Part shown: piece after piece, positions 8,403-18,295 of the stretch | Layout: every line of letters starts with the position of its first letter | Numbering within the stretch: the stretch's first letter is position 1 | Source: Solirhodobacter olei | GTDB lineage: Bacteria; Pseudomonadota; Alphaproteobacteria; Rhodobacterales; Rhodobacteraceae | Assembly (NCBI RefSeq): GCF_004010155.1 | Contig: NZ_RRYH01000008.1 | Coordinates: 62,001-126,000 of the forward strand | Direction of reading: 5' to 3' | DNA length: 64,000 bases | The notes under the pieces: model-generated | What the model was told of the DNA's origin: nothing | The model's input: the letters and a program-made list of their open reading frames with translations, nothing else | Databases searched by the model: none | Translations under genes and position numbers: made by a program

Positions 8403-9190
8403 CAGTCGGGCACCCTCAGCGTGAAGAACGTGCGGCGGAACGGGAAGAGCGCGCCGCCGTCCGGCAGCAGCGGATAGGCGACGGAAAGCGCCTCGTCATA
8501 GGCGGCCGTGAACGCCGCGGCCTCGGCAGGCTCGAGCCGCTCCAGGAACGGCCGCATCGCAGTCGACTCCGTGAAGCGCCGCACCGGATGCGCGCCCTCG
8601 GTGGGGGCGAGGCGCTGGACGTATTCCGTCTCCCAGGCCGTGACCTCGCCGAGCGGCGAGAGCATCCGCCAGTACCCCTCCGCCGGCAGCACCGGCGCCT
8701 GCCAGCCGCTGAAGTCGAAACGATCGGGATGGCGCGAGGTGGCGATGTCGCGCAGGAAGCGGTGCGAGGGGGCACCGTATTGCCGGGGCATCTGCACCGC
8801 CAGCACGCCTCCCGGGGCAAGGTAGCCTGCCAGCCGCGTCATCAGGGCCTCATGCGCGCCGAGCCAGTGCAGCGCGGCGTTGGAGAAGATCAGCGCCGGC
8901 GCGTGGCGCGGCGCCCAATGGGTGATATCCGCCTCCACCAGCACGTCGTATCGCCCGGTCTCCGCCGCCTTGGCGAGCATGGCCGGCGAATTGTCCACCC
9001 CGATCAGCGCGTGCGACGAGAACCGGCTCCCGAGCGTCTCCGCCACCGGCCCGTTGCCGCAGCCGAGATCGATCACAGCCCCTTCGGGCAGACCATGGAC
9101 CTGGGCGGCAAGGTCGCGCGCCGGGCGCAGGCGAAGATCGGCGAAGCGGGCATAGCGCTCCGGGTTCCAATCGAACGAATTCTCGGACAT
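8402..9190 (-). CDS. tam: Trans-aconitate 2-methyltransferase
   Basis: SAM-dependent class I methyltransferase, 262 aa, that detoxifies trans-aconitate by methyl ester formation. The N-terminus FDWNPERYARFADLRLRPARD is the Tam signature, followed by the SAM motif VIDLGCGNGP, the acidic VEADITHW and the FSNAALHW segment. The start at ATG 9190 (MSENSFDW) is preceded by GGGAGG at good spacing. It is followed directly by the MOSC gene. Upstream lies a 390-bp non-coding stretch with repeat R1. Confidence 0.88.
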   Translation of the reverse strand: MSENSFDWNPERYARFADLRLRPARDLAAQVHGLPEGAVIDLGCGNGPVAETLGSRFSSHALIGVDNSPAMLAKAAETGRYDVLVEADITHWAPRHAPALIFSNAALHWLGAHEALMTRLAGYLAPGGVLAVQMPRQYGAPSHRFLRDIATSRHPDRFDFSGWQAPVLPAEGYWRMLSPLGEVTAWETEYVQRLAPTEGAHPVRRFTESTAMRPFLERLEPAEAAAFTAAYDEALSVAYPLLPDGGALFPFRRTFFTLRVPD

Positions 9191-9275
9191 GGCAGCCTCC
9201 CCCTCAAGCGCCGCGCGCACTATCGCAGCCCGGGCGGAGAGGTCAACGGGGGAGCAGGATCAACGACCGCCCCCT

Positions 9276-9527
9276 GCCCGAAACAGCGGGGCGCGAGCCC
9301 CGCCGGGCCAGCGCCCGTCCGCCCCCGTCGCACCTTTGGTGCGCCACGAAACATCGGCACGCCTTCGGCGTGACGGCGGGCGCTATTGGTGAGGTCCCGC
9401 CCCGGCACGACGAAGGGGTTCTTTACGCCATAAACGGACAGACCCCAGCCGCAGCCAGCTCCCACCCGCGGACGCTCCCTTGCCCTCTTCCCCGCCCGGA
9501 TCGGTACCTGCGCATTCATTGCGCACC
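9276..9527 (+). repeat. Intergenic repeat R1, longest composite copy
   Basis: Fills most of the 390-bp gap between tam and ftsH. It contains in order: GGCCCGAAACAGCG-type start (here CCCGAAACAGCG), the hairpin GCGGGGC-GCGA-GCCCCGC (9286-9303), CGGGCCAGCGCCCGTCCG, two small hairpins (around GCACC-ttt-GGTGC and GGCACGCC-ttc-GGCGTG), the conserved block CCATAAACGGACAGAC (9426-9445), CCACCCGCGGA (9472-9482), and an incomplete form of the 21-bp palindrome ending at 9527. No open reading frame in it looks like a gene. Confidence 0.8.
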
Positions 9528-9539
9528 TTGCCCCCGAAA

Positions 9540-9566
9540 TGAAAAAGGCGGGCCCGAAGGCCCGCC
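9540..9566 (-). terminator. Rho-independent terminator after ftsH
   Basis: On the minus strand, an 8-bp perfect stem GGCGGGCC / GGCCCGCC closed by TTCG is followed by TTTTTC. It ends the ybgC-tol-pal-cpoB-tilS-ftsH transcription unit. Confidence 0.88.
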
Positions 9567-9580
9567 CCCTGCCCCGCCGC

Positions 9581-11491
9581 TCAGGTCAGCGGCTCGGGCT
9601 CCATTCCGCCCTCCGCCTTCGGCGGCTTGGGCTTGGTCTTCGGGATCGTCGTCAGGCTCGGAGAGCCCGGCGCATTGTTCTCGTCGTCGCCGCGCCCCAG
9701 GGGCTCGCCGCGGATCACGCGGCCGATCTCCGGCCCGGTCAGCGTCTCGTATTCCAGCAGCCCCTGCGCCAGCCGCTCCAGATCCTCGGCCTTGTCGGTC
9801 AGGATCTGCTTGGCCCGCGCATAGCCTTCCTCGACGATCTTGCGCACTTCCTCGTCGATCAGCTCCATCGTCTCGGGCGAATGCGCCGCCCCGCCAGAGT
9901 AGCTGCCCAGGTAGCTCTGCTGCTCATTGGCATAGTCGATGTTGCCCAGCCGGTCGGCAAAACCGAACTGCGTCACCATCGCCCGCGCGATCTTGGTCAC
10001 CTGCTGGATGTCCGAGGCCGCGCCCGAGGTCACGTTTTCCTTGCCGAAGATCAGCTCCTCGGCAACCTTGCCGCCCATCGCCATGGCGATCTTCGACTTG
10101 TACTTGGTGTAGGTGACCGAAAGCTGGTCCCGCTCCGGCAGGCTGAGCACGAGGCCCAGCGCCCGGCCGCGCGGAATGATCGTCGCCTTGTGGATCGGGT
10201 CGTGCTGCGGAACGTTGAGGCCGACGATCGCGTGCCCCGCCTCGTGATAGGCGGTCAGCTTCTTCTCGTCCTCGGTCATCACCATGGAACGGCGCTCCGC
10301 CCCCATCATGACCTTGTCCTTCGCGCTCTCGAAATCCTCCATCGTCACGAAGCGCCGCCCGACCCGCGCGGCCATCAGCGCCGCCTCGTTGACAAGGTTC
10401 GCGAGGTCGGCCCCCGAGAAGCCCGGCGTGCCGCGCGCGATGATGCGCAGGTCGACGTCCGGCCCCAGCGGCACCTTGCGCGCATGCACGGACAGGATCT
10501 TCTCGCGGCCCTTGATATCGGGGTTCGGCACCTGGATCTGCCGGTCGAAGCGGCCGGGGCGCAGCAGCGCCGGGTCCAGAACGTCCGGCCGGTTGGTCGC
10601 GGCGACGATGATGATCCCCTCGTTCGCCTCGAACCCGTCCATCTCGACCAGAAGCTGGTTCAGCGTCTGCTCGCGCTCGTCGTTGCCGCCGCCGTAGCCC
10701 ACGCCACGCGACCGCCCGACGGCGTCGATCTCGTCGATGAACACGATGCAGGGCGCGTTCTTCTTGGCCTGCTCGAACATGTCGCGCACGCGGCTTGCGC
10801 CGACGCCCACGAACATCTCGACGAAATCCGAACCCGAAATCGTGAAGAACGGAACGCCCGCTTCGCCCGCGATGGCGCGCGCCAGAAGCGTCTTACCGGT
10901 GCCGGGCGGGCCGACGAGCAGCGCGCCCTTCGGGATCTTGCCACCGAGGCGAGAGAACTTCTGCGGGTTTCGAAGGAACTCGACGATCTCCTCCAGCTCC
11001 TCTTTCGCCTCGTCGATGCCCGCCACGTCGTCAAAGGTCACGCGGCCCTGTTTCTCTGTCAGAAGCTTGGCCCGTGACTTGCCGAAGCCCATGGCCCCGC
11101 CTTTGCCGCCCCCCTGCATCCGGTTCATGAAGAACAGCCAGATCCCGATCAGCACGATGAACGGCAGCCATACGCCGAGGAGCGACATGAAGCCCGACTG
11201 TTCCTGGGGCTTTGCATCCACGATCACATGCTTGGCCAGCAGCTTGTCGGTGACGTTCTCGCCCTGCGGCTTGATCGTCATGTATTGCGAGCCGTCCTTG
11301 CCGCGCACCATCACCCGCTCGCCATCGAGCGTGACGCTGGACACATCGCCAGCGTCGAGCTTCTGGATGAAATCCGAATAGGCGACGGTCCGGGTGGCCA
11401 TCGTCGTTTCCGAACCGCTGAACAGGTTGAAGAGTGCCAGGATCAGAAGAAACAGAACGACCCAGAATGCGATATTACGCGCGTTGCCCAC
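9581..11491 (-). CDS. ftsH: ATP-dependent zinc metalloprotease FtsH
   Basis: Inner-membrane AAA+ protease, 636 aa, degrading misfolded membrane proteins and regulatory proteins such as heat-shock sigma factors. Membrane segments are at about 7-24 and 102-121 with a small periplasmic domain between. Walker A GPPGTGKT is at 194-201, Walker B IVFIDEID at 249-256, the second region of homology [20 protein letters not shown] starts near 298, and the zinc site HEAGH is at 416-420. The start codon is GTG, preceded by AAGGAGGA. It lies 89 bp downstream of tilS with a possible promoter of its own, and is followed by a strong terminator. An rpoH gene is also in this window. Confidence 0.98.
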   Translation of the reverse strand: MGNARNIAFWVVLFLLILALFNLFSGSETTMATRTVAYSDFIQKLDAGDVSSVTLDGERVMVRGKDGSQYMTIKPQGENVTDKLLAKHVIVDAKPQEQSGFMSLLGVWLPFIVLIGIWLFFMNRMQGGGKGGAMGFGKSRAKLLTEKQGRVTFDDVAGIDEAKEELEEIVEFLRNPQKFSRLGGKIPKGALLVGPPGTGKTLLARAIAGEAGVPFFTISGSDFVEMFVGVGASRVRDMFEQAKKNAPCIVFIDEIDAVGRSRGVGYGGGNDEREQTLNQLLVEMDGFEANEGIIIVAATNRPDVLDPALLRPGRFDRQIQVPNPDIKGREKILSVHARKVPLGPDVDLRIIARGTPGFSGADLANLVNEAALMAARVGRRFVTMEDFESAKDKVMMGAERRSMVMTEDEKKLTAYHEAGHAIVGLNVPQHDPIHKATIIPRGRALGLVLSLPERDQLSVTYTKYKSKIAMAMGGKVAEELIFGKENVTSGAASDIQQVTKIARAMVTQFGFADRLGNIDYANEQQSYLGSYSGGAAHSPETMELIDEEVRKIVEEGYARAKQILTDKAEDLERLAQGLLEYETLTGPEIGRVIRGEPLGRGDDENNAPGSPSLTTIPKTKPKPPKAEGGMEPEPLT

Positions 11492-11556
11492 GGGGCTCCT
11501 CCTTACAGGCGACAGACGGGATCACTCCCGCACGGGCCGCCGTTATGCTTGCCTCT

Positions 11557-11584
11557 AAAATAGAGATTAGTCCGGGGCGTTCAA
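11557..11584 (-). promoter_or_regulatory. Candidate ftsH promoter
   Basis: Minus-strand TTGAAC (11579-11584) and TATTTT (11557-11562) are separated by 16 bp; the -35 overlaps the tilS stop codon. The -10 lies in the small palindrome CTCTA-AAA-TAGAG (11553-11565). TTGAA followed by a GC-rich spacer could also be read by a heat-shock sigma factor. The site is predicted from base match only. Confidence 0.4.
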
Positions 11585-12858
11585 TGCGATAAAATCGTGG
11601 AGAAATAGTCTTCGCCTCCCCGCGCCAGTTCTGCACGCCATCCCAAGGCCTTGCCGGCCAGCGGCGCGGCGACCAGCGCACCCTCCCGCCAGATCGCCGG
11701 CGCGGACAGAAGGCTCGCCCGCGGCAGACCCGCCTCCCGCCAGTCTGGGCAGAGCACGATCCCCGCCTCGCCCAGCGCGCCCACTTCGAGGCCCGAAAGG
11801 TCGGTCTCCTCCGGTGCCACGACCCGCCAGCGCCGGTCCCACAGCGCGCCGGGCGCCGACCGCAATTCCTTGACCGCCTGCAGCTCGCGGCAGATTCGCA
11901 GCGTGCCCCCCTTGCGGAGGATCTGGCAGCCGTGCAGCGTCATCTCGCGGCCCGCCTCGATCGCGCGCAGCCCCTCGGCCAGGCTCTCGTGCCGCGGGCC
12001 GTAATCGGCCGAGGCGACCCAGCTCAGCGCATGGCTCAGAAGCCGGCGCTTCAGCTCGGCGGGAAGGGCAAGAAGGCCCTCGCGCGCCATCACCACGTCG
12101 CCCGCCTCCACCACGGCGATCCGGCGCGCCGCCGCCTGGGCCGCAAGCTCCAGCGCTTCCCGCGCCTCGCCAAGGCGTTGCGTGGTGGCCAGAAGCGCCG
12201 CGGCATCTATGCCGAGGGGTGCCAGCGCCTCAATCACCTGCCGCACCTGCACCCGCAGGAAACGCGGATCGGCGTTGGAGGGGTCCTCGACCCAGCCATG
12301 CCCGCCCGCGCGCAGATAGTCGCGCAGCTCCTCGCGGCCCGCGCCAAGAAGCGGGCGCACCCAGTCCACGCCCCCGGCGCGCCGCCGCGCGGCCATTGCC
12401 GAAAGCCCGTCGACGCCCGCGCCGCGGGCTAGCCGCATCACGAAGGTCTCGGCCTGATCGTCGGCGGTATGGGCCAGCGCCACGGCGTCGAGGCCCTCAT
12501 CCAGCGCCCAGTCGGCCAGAAGCCGGTAGCGCGCCCGCCGCGCCTTGTCCTGCAGGTTTCCGCTTCCGTCCCAGCCCGACCAGGTCAGGGTGCGATGGGC
12601 CACGCCCATCCCCTCGCAGACCTCGGCCACCATCGCCGCCTCCGCCCGCGCCGCGGGCCTCAGGCCGTGATCCACCGTCGCCGCGCTGACCGAGGCGCCC
12701 CCGGCCCGCGCCCAGCCGCGCGCCAGATGCAGCAGCGCCATCGAATCCCCGCCGCCGGAAACGGCAACGCCCAGCCGGTTGATCCGGCCGGGCGGCAGGG
12801 CAGCCTTCATCAGGGCGGCAAGCCGGTCCCCCTTGCCCGTCGGCCCGTCCACCGTCAC
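11581..12858 (-). CDS. tilS: tRNA(Ile)-lysidine synthase
   Basis: Essential enzyme that converts C34 of tRNA-Ile(CAU) to lysidine using ATP and lysine, 425 aa. The PP-loop motif SGGGDSMALLHLARG is at about residues 34-48. The core segments TVDHGLRPAARAEA and ALAHTADDQAETFVMRLARGAGVDGLSAM follow, and then the C-terminal substrate-recognition region. The start ATG overlaps the cpoB stop by 4 bp, so translation is coupled to the Tol-Pal operon. The tilS-ftsH order is common in bacteria. Confidence 0.96.
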   Translation of the reverse strand: MTVDGPTGKGDRLAALMKAALPPGRINRLGVAVSGGGDSMALLHLARGWARAGGASVSAATVDHGLRPAARAEAAMVAEVCEGMGVAHRTLTWSGWDGSGNLQDKARRARYRLLADWALDEGLDAVALAHTADDQAETFVMRLARGAGVDGLSAMAARRRAGGVDWVRPLLGAGREELRDYLRAGGHGWVEDPSNADPRFLRVQVRQVIEALAPLGIDAAALLATTQRLGEAREALELAAQAAARRIAVVEAGDVVMAREGLLALPAELKRRLLSHALSWVASADYGPRHESLAEGLRAIEAGREMTLHGCQILRKGGTLRICRELQAVKELRSAPGALWDRRWRVVAPEETDLSGLEVGALGEAGIVLCPDWREAGLPRASLLSAPAIWREGALVAAPLAGKALGWRAELARGGEDYFSTILSH

Positions 12859-13838
12859 TTACACCCGAGCGACTGCATCGCCTGCGCGGCATCCACCACC
12901 GCGCCCGAGCTCGGGTAGCGGACCGAGACCTGTCCCAGCGTCGTGCAGGCGTCCTTGGTCTGGCCCAGCTTGCCGAGGCTGACACCCAGCTTGGTCAGCG
13001 CATCGGGCGCCTTCGGGCCCTTGGGGTAGCTCGAGAAGCTGTTCAGATAGGCCCGCGCCGCATTGGCGGTGTCGCCCATCCGGCTCAGCGCCTGGCCGCG
13101 CATGTAAAGCGCCTCTCCGGTCAGCTGCCCGCCGGTATAGGTCTGCGCAAAGGAGGCGAAGAGATCGGCCGCCTTCTTGAAGTCGTTGGCCTCGTAAGCG
13201 GCCTTGGCCTTGTCGAAATCGGCCTGCTCGCCCACGGCCAGCGGCGGGCCGCTCTGCCCGCTCTGGTCGGTCGCGTCGCCGCCGCTCCCCGCCGCCGGGG
13301 CCGCGGCCGTGGTGCCCGTCGCCGCCGCACCCGCACCGGCGCCAGCGGCCGCGCCGGCGGCCGGCATCGTGCCGCCGCCGATCGGGGTCGCCTTGCCGAT
13401 CTTCGAGGTGTCGCCGCCCAGCGCATCGGTCAGCCGGAACTGCAGGTCGGCGATCCGGTTGGTGCCGTCGGTCACCACCCGGCTGATCCGGTTCTGCAGC
13501 GCCTCGGTCTGCGCCGTCAGCTGCTGCAGCTCGGCCTCGATCGCGTTGATCTGGTCCGGCACGGCAGAGCCCGCGGGCAGGTTGATCACGGTCGTGCCGG
13601 TGGGCTGAAGCTCCTGCTTCAGCCCCTCGACCTCTGCCTTGACCCGGTTGAGGTCGGCCTGGATGTCGGCCAGCGTCTGTCGGTCCGGCTTGGGCTTGGC
13701 CTGGCTCGGGCTCGCGCTCTTGGCCCCGCCGGCCTGCGTCGTCGCCGTCTGGGCAAAGGCCGCGCCCGAAAGCGCGACCCCTCCCGCGAGGGCCGCCATC
13801 GCAAGGATGGCGGCTGCCGATCCGATCCGGCGCATCAT
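12855..13838 (-). CDS. cpoB: Tol-Pal system protein CpoB (YbgF)
   Basis: Periplasmic protein, 327 aa, that coordinates Tol-Pal with peptidoglycan synthesis at division. It has a signal peptide at 1-29 ending ...GAAFAQ, a coiled-coil region about residues 55-130 (DIQADLNRVKAEVEGLKQEL, IEAELQQLTAQTEALQNRI), an Ala/Gly-rich linker, and TPR-like repeats from about 205 to the end (AKAAYEANDFKKAADLFASF, ALYMRGQALSRMGDTANAAR). It starts 8 bp after pal and overlaps tilS by 4 bp. Confidence 0.94.
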   Translation of the reverse strand: MMRRIGSAAAILAMAALAGGVALSGAAFAQTATTQAGGAKSASPSQAKPKPDRQTLADIQADLNRVKAEVEGLKQELQPTGTTVINLPAGSAVPDQINAIEAELQQLTAQTEALQNRISRVVTDGTNRIADLQFRLTDALGGDTSKIGKATPIGGGTMPAAGAAAGAGAGAAATGTTAAAPAAGSGGDATDQSGQSGPPLAVGEQADFDKAKAAYEANDFKKAADLFASFAQTYTGGQLTGEALYMRGQALSRMGDTANAARAYLNSFSSYPKGPKAPDALTKLGVSLGKLGQTKDACTTLGQVSVRYPSSGAVVDAAQAMQSLGCK

Positions 13839-13846
13839 CCCCCTCC

Positions 13847-14374
13847 TCAGCCGCCGGCACCCTGTGACAGGACGGTCACTGCGCGGCGGTTCTGCGACCA
13901 GCAGCTCTCGTTGTCACAGGTCGCAACCGGGCGTTCCTTGCCGTAGCTGATGGTACGGATCCGGTTCGAGGCCACACCATGCGCAATCAGGAACTGCGCC
14001 GCGGCAGAGGCCCGCCGCGCGCCCAGGGCGAGGTTGTATTCCTCGGTCCCGCGCTCGTCGGTATGGCCTTCCTCGATGATCTTGTACTCGGGGAACTTCG
14101 CCAGCCAGGCGGCCTGCTTGGTCAGCGTCGCCTGCGCCTCGGGCGAAAGCGTCGACTGGTCAAGCGTGAAGAACACCCGATCGCCGACGCGCTGGTTGAA
14201 ATACGCGATCGAGGCGGGGTTGTTCACATCGCCGAGATTGCCCGAGGAGATCCCCCCCGCGCCCCCGGCCCCGCCAGCGCCACCCGCGCCACCGGCGCCG
14301 TAGCGGTTGGGGTTGTTACAGGCGGCCAGCCCCAGCGCCGCGACCAGGAGAAGTGCCTTGTTCGTCCACTGCAT
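13847..14374 (-). CDS. pal: Peptidoglycan-associated lipoprotein Pal
   Basis: Outer-membrane lipoprotein, 175 aa. The lipobox LAAC gives the acylated Cys19. A short glycine/alanine repeat linker (GGA repeated about five times) follows, then an OmpA-type peptidoglycan-binding domain (VFFTLDQSTLSPEAQATL, IEEGHTDERGTEEYNLALG, RIRTISYGKERP). It tethers the outer membrane to peptidoglycan and binds TolB. It is separated from tolB by 100 bp, so a second promoter is possible. Confidence 0.97.
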   Translation of the reverse strand: MQWTNKALLLVAALGLAACNNPNRYGAGGAGGAGGAGGAGGISSGNLGDVNNPASIAYFNQRVGDRVFFTLDQSTLSPEAQATLTKQAAWLAKFPEYKIIEEGHTDERGTEEYNLALGARRASAAAQFLIAHGVASNRIRTISYGKERPVATCDNESCWSQNRRAVTVLSQGAGG

Positions 14375-14474
14375 TTCCCATTCCTTTGTGCTACGGGCCT
14401 TTCAGGCCACTATACCATGTTTGCGCAGACTTGTTGAACCATCGCTTCGCGACCGCCCGCGCGGCGGCCGCGAC

Positions 14475-15809
14475 CTATTTCCGCAGCGGCCCCCAGGACG
14501 GGTCCGAGGCGCCGCCCTGCGTCGGGACGGGCTTCAGGTTGCGTCCGGAGACGTCGACGGAATAGATCTGGGGCATGCTGTCCGATCCCGGTGCCTCGCG
14601 CGTGAACATGATCACGCGACCGTTGGGCGCCCAGGTCGGACCCTCGTCAAGAAACGAAGCCGTGAGCAGCCGCTCGTCGCTCCCGTCGGGCTTCATGACA
14701 CCGATGTAGAACCGGCCCTGATCCTGCTTGGTGAAGGCGATCAGATCGCCGCGCGGCGACCAGACAGGGGTGGCATACTTGCCCGGCCCGAAGCTGATCC
14801 GCGTCGCGCCGCCGCCCCCGGCGGACATGACGTAGATCTGCTGCTGGCCCGAGCGGTCACTCTCGAACACGATCCGCGACCCGTCGGGCGAGTAATCCGG
14901 CGCCGTCTCGATCGAGGGCGCCTGGGTCAGCCGCTGCGTCTGCCCGGAGGAGAGGTTGATCGAATAAAGGTCGGTGTTGCCGTCCCTCTCCAGCGAATAG
15001 ACCGCCGAGCGCCCGTCGGGCGAGAACCGCGGCGCGAAGGTCATCGTGCCGGGCTGGTTGTCCAGCCGCCGCTCCTGCAGCGTGGCAAGGTCCATCATGT
15101 AGACATGCGGGAAGCCCGACTGGTAGCTGACGAAGATCACCCGCTGGCCGTCCGGCGAGAAGCGCGGCGCCAGCACGATCGAGCGGCCATCGGTCAGATA
15201 GCTGGTGTTGGCCCCGTCGTAATCCATGATCGCGAGGCGGCGCACCCGGTTCGTCTTCGGCCCGCTCTCGGCGACATAGACCACGCGGCTGTCGAAATAG
15301 CCGCTCTCGCCGGTGATGCGCGAATAGACCGCATCGGCCACCTTGTGGGCCATCCGCCGCCAGGTATCGACCGGGCCCGCGAATTGCAGCCCCTCGCCCA
15401 GCGGCGCGCCGTTGAACACGTCGAAGAGGCGGAACTTCACCACCACCTTGCCGCCCTGCACGCTGACGGCGCCGGTAATCAGCGCCTGCGCGTTGATCGC
15501 CTTCCAGTCGGCGTAGCGCACCGGCGCATCGAAATTGGTGACCTTCGAGATGAAGGCCGAGGACGGGATCTGCCGGAAGAGCCCGGTTCCCGTCAGGTCG
15601 TCGGCGATCACCCCGGTGATCTGCTGGGCGACCTGCGTCGCCGCCGCGCCATCGGCGATGAACGCGGGAAGCGCGTAGGGCAAGGGTTCGATCACCCCCT
15701 GCGTCAGACGCAGCTTGAGGGGCGCCGCCTGGGCCGCCGGGGCGCCGGGCAACGCTAGGCCGGCCAGCGCCAGCGCGAGGATAAGGGCGAGGGGCCGTTT
15801 GAACATCAT
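14475..15809 (-). CDS. tolB: Tol-Pal system beta-propeller protein TolB
   Basis: Periplasmic protein, 444 aa, with an N-terminal signal peptide (residues 1-28). An N-terminal domain is followed by a six-bladed propeller made of repeats of the type [39 protein letters not shown] and [13 protein letters not shown]. It links TolA at the inner membrane to Pal at the outer membrane. The start ATG overlaps the tolA stop (ATGA), indicating translational coupling. Confidence 0.97.
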   Translation of the reverse strand: MMFKRPLALILALALAGLALPGAPAAQAAPLKLRLTQGVIEPLPYALPAFIADGAAATQVAQQITGVIADDLTGTGLFRQIPSSAFISKVTNFDAPVRYADWKAINAQALITGAVSVQGGKVVVKFRLFDVFNGAPLGEGLQFAGPVDTWRRMAHKVADAVYSRITGESGYFDSRVVYVAESGPKTNRVRRLAIMDYDGANTSYLTDGRSIVLAPRFSPDGQRVIFVSYQSGFPHVYMMDLATLQERRLDNQPGTMTFAPRFSPDGRSAVYSLERDGNTDLYSINLSSGQTQRLTQAPSIETAPDYSPDGSRIVFESDRSGQQQIYVMSAGGGGATRISFGPGKYATPVWSPRGDLIAFTKQDQGRFYIGVMKPDGSDERLLTASFLDEGPTWAPNGRVIMFTREAPGSDSMPQIYSVDVSGRNLKPVPTQGGASDPSWGPLRK

Positions 15810-17008
15810 TGGAGCCTCATTCCTTTGGGATCGAACACCATCTGGATATCACGCCATTCCTGGTATTTCGCGGGAGGAAGATTGAAGCCGAGGTCGCTGC
15901 CATGCAAGATCGCGGTCCTCGCCTTGCGATAGGCGATCTGTTGCGCCGTCTGGTTGCCGCCTTCGGCAGAGACCAGCTTGATCGTCGAGGGGATGACCTT
16001 GCCGTCCGGGCTCAGCTGAAAGTCCACGGTCACCGTAACATCGGCCGAAGGCGAACCCGGATCGATGATCCAGGTGCTCTTGAGCGTGCTCAGAAGCCCC
16101 TCCGTATCGGCCGCGCTCACCGGCGGGCCAAGGTGGGTGGACTTGCCCTGCCCGCCCTCGGTCACGCCCGCGCCATTGGTCGCGGACATCGCGGCGGCCA
16201 GCGCGGCGTCCACCGCCGAGCTGGTATCGGGCTTGGCCTTCTGCGGCTTGGCCTTCTCCGGCTTGGCGGGCTTCTCGGCCTTCGCCACCTTCTCTTTCGG
16301 CGGCTGGGCCGGGGCGGCCGGCGTCTCGGGGCGCAGCTCCGGCCGCGGGCTGACCTTCGGCGCGGTCGACTGGCCGGTCAGCGCCTTGGCCTGCTTCGAG
16401 GCCTCCGGCACGATCTGGGTCGAGGCCTCCTTGGGCGCCTGGGCCTGCTTCGGCTTCTGCGGCTTGGCCTGCGTCGCGGTCTTCTCCGGGGCGGCCTCGG
16501 GCGTCGGCACGGGGGCGACCGCGGCATCCGGCGCGGGCGCCGGCGCCGGCGTGGGCGCAACCCGCTGCGAGGCCTTGGGCGGCGCAGAGGTATGCACGTC
16601 CGGCGAAAGCGTCGCGGCGGCCGGCGGCTTCTCGGGCGTGGGCGCCTTGAGGAATTTCGGCGGCTGCACCCGCGGCTCGGCCGAGGTGATCTGCGGCAGC
16701 TTGTCGGGCTTCGGCTCCTGCTTCGGTTTCGGCGCGGGCTTGGGCGAGACCGCCGGCGTGTCCGGCTTCGGCGCCTTCGCGGGCTTGGTCTCCTTCGCCG
16801 CCTCCGGCGATTTCACCTTCGTCTGCGGCCGCGCCGGCGGCGGTGCCGCGGCGGCGGTCAGCTGCGCGAACTGCTTGTTCGTGATCAGCGAGACGTCGGA
16901 CACCTGGATCGGCGGCGCGTCGTTATGCGCGGTCAGGTAGCCCCCGAACAGGAGCCACAGGATCAGGCCGACATGCCCGATACCCGAGATGATCGTCCCT
17001 GTGCGCAT
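15806..17008 (-). CDS. tolA: Cell envelope integrity protein TolA
   Basis: Protein of 400 aa. One N-terminal membrane segment (about 8-26, [19 protein letters not shown]) anchors it. A long Pro/Ala/Lys-rich periplasmic region covers about 55-265 and is unlike the helical Ala/Lys/Glu domain of enteric TolA. The C-terminal ~110 residues hold a TolA/TonB-like domain ([20 protein letters not shown]). It transmits proton-motive-force energy from TolQR to TolB/Pal. It starts 9 bp after tolR and overlaps tolB by 4 bp. Low-complexity sequence makes the middle domain poorly alignable. Confidence 0.93.
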   Translation of the reverse strand: MRTGTIISGIGHVGLILWLLFGGYLTAHNDAPPIQVSDVSLITNKQFAQLTAAAAPPPARPQTKVKSPEAAKETKPAKAPKPDTPAVSPKPAPKPKQEPKPDKLPQITSAEPRVQPPKFLKAPTPEKPPAAATLSPDVHTSAPPKASQRVAPTPAPAPAPDAAVAPVPTPEAAPEKTATQAKPQKPKQAQAPKEASTQIVPEASKQAKALTGQSTAPKVSPRPELRPETPAAPAQPPKEKVAKAEKPAKPEKAKPQKAKPDTSSAVDAALAAAMSATNGAGVTEGGQGKSTHLGPPVSAADTEGLLSTLKSTWIIDPGSPSADVTVTVDFQLSPDGKVIPSTIKLVSAEGGNQTAQQIAYRKARTAILHGSDLGFNLPPAKYQEWRDIQMVFDPKGMRLQ

Positions 17009-17017
17009 GGCAGGTGC

Positions 17018-17491
17018 CTAGCCACCCGTTCCGTTCAGCTTCGGCCCGTTCGGATCGGTGACGAGCCCGATATCGCGGAAACCCCCGGCGTTGAGCGCCC
17101 CCATCACCTGGGCGACCCGCGAATAGGGGATCGACCCGTCCGCCCTGAGATAGACCTTGCGGTCCCGCCGCTCCGCCGCCACCGCCCGGAGCTTGGGGAC
17201 CAGGTCGGTCTCCGAGATCTCGGTCGTCTGCAGCATGATCTTGCCGCCTTTGGCGAGCGTGATCGTCAGCGGCTGCTCCTTCTCGGTGGGCAGCGCCGTC
17301 GCCGCCGTCTTCGGCAGCTGGATCGGCACGCCCACGGTCAGCAGCGGCGCCGCCACCATGAAGATGATGAGAAGCACCAGCATCACGTCCACGAAGGGCG
17401 TGATGTTGATATCGGCCATCGGGCGGTTGCGCCTGCGCCGCCGCCCCCGGCGACCGCCCCCGCCGCCTGCGCCCATGACCCCCGCGCCCAT
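17018..17491 (-). CDS. tolR: Biopolymer transport protein TolR (ExbD family)
   Basis: Inner-membrane protein of 157 aa. A Gly/Arg-rich N-terminus (residues 7-23) precedes MADINITPFVDVMLVLLIIF, with the proton-carrying Asp35 inside the single membrane segment. A periplasmic ExbD domain follows (IQLPKTAATALPTEKEQPLT, VYLRADGSIPYSRVAQVM). It works with TolQ as the proton-driven part of the Tol machine. It starts 3 bp after the tolQ stop. Confidence 0.96.
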   Translation of the reverse strand: MGAGVMGAGGGGGRRGRRRRRNRPMADINITPFVDVMLVLLIIFMVAAPLLTVGVPIQLPKTAATALPTEKEQPLTITLAKGGKIMLQTTEISETDLVPKLRAVAAERRDRKVYLRADGSIPYSRVAQVMGALNAGGFRDIGLVTDPNGPKLNGTGG

Positions 17492-17494
17492 CGC

Positions 17495-18190
17495 TCAGGC
17501 GTCCAGCTGGCGCGAGAGGATGGTGGCGAATTCGTCGGCGAAGGCCTCGTAGCCCGAAACGACCCGCTCGCTGTCGGCGTTGAGCTTGTTGTAGAAGATC
17601 ACCGCCGGGATCGCGGCCAGCAGGCCCAGACCCGTGGACAGCAGCGCCTCGGCGATGCCCGGCGCCACCACGGCGAGGTTGGTGTTCTGGCTGATCGCGA
17701 TCTGCTCGAACGCGTGCTTGATCCCCCAGACCGTGCCGAAGAGCCCGACGAAGGGCGCGGTGGAGCCGACGGTGGCAAGGAAGGCCAGCCCCCGGTTCAG
17801 CTCCTCGCCTTCCTTGGCGATCGCCACGTCCATCGAGCGGTCGATTCGCGCCTGCGCGCCGGCGATCAGCCCGCCGTCCTGGCGGTGGCTGCGGCGCCAT
17901 TCCAGCATGCCCGCGGCAAAGATCTTCTCGCTCGCGCCATCCGGCTGGCTGCCGATCTTCTCGAAAAGCTCGTCCAGCGGCTCGCCCGACCAGAAGGCGC
18001 GGTCGAAGATGCCCGCCTCGCCACGCGCGCGGCGCAGCCCGATATGCTTCTGGATGATGATGGCCCAGGACCAGAAAGATGCCAGCAACAGCAGGATCAT
18101 CACGAATTTCACCGTGATGGTGGCACGCATGAAGAGCGCCAGCATCGAAAAGTCGAGCGCCTGCGCATGCGCAAGTGTCGTCGTATCCAT
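17495..18190 (-). CDS. tolQ: TolQ proton channel protein (MotA/TolQ/ExbB family)
   Basis: Inner-membrane protein, 231 aa, with three membrane segments: near 25-45 (VKFVMILLLLASFWSWAIII), 138-160 (FLATVGSTAPFVGLFGTVWG) and 175-197 (GIAEALLSTGLGLLAAIPAV), and the usual large cytoplasmic loop. It pairs with TolR to harvest proton motive force. It is the first tol gene, with a good sigma-70-type promoter upstream, although ybgC on the same strand may be cotranscribed. Confidence 0.97.
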   Translation of the reverse strand: MDTTTLAHAQALDFSMLALFMRATITVKFVMILLLLASFWSWAIIIQKHIGLRRARGEAGIFDRAFWSGEPLDELFEKIGSQPDGASEKIFAAGMLEWRRSHRQDGGLIAGAQARIDRSMDVAIAKEGEELNRGLAFLATVGSTAPFVGLFGTVWGIKHAFEQIAISQNTNLAVVAPGIAEALLSTGLGLLAAIPAVIFYNKLNADSERVVSGYEAFADEFATILSRQLDA

Positions 18191-18245
18191 AGATGTCTGC
18201 CCGTACGAGGTGAGGCCGCTCTTGCGGCAGCCTTTATTACCACTG

Positions 18246-18275
18246 ATTCTATCTTGCTTTTAGGCAGAATGCCAA
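18246..18275 (-). promoter_or_regulatory. Promoter upstream of tolQ
   Basis: Minus-strand TTGGCA (18270-18275) and TAGAAT (18246-18251) are separated by 18 bp, in an AT-richer gap between ybgC and tolQ. The predicted transcript starts about 50 bp before the tolQ ATG. Confidence 0.55.
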
Positions 18276-18295
18276 CACATGCGTGTGACGCGGCA

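Noticed and set aside
14235..14300. Short tandem repeat in pal, looked at as possible CRISPR-like or minisatellite
   Set aside because: It is in frame and encodes the Gly/Gly/Ala linker after the lipid anchor; repeat units are 9 bp without spacers.
16200..16840. Low-complexity Pro/Ala/Lys region, considered a frameshifted or foreign segment
   Set aside because: It stays in frame and is the expected periplasmic linker of an alphaproteobacterial TolA.
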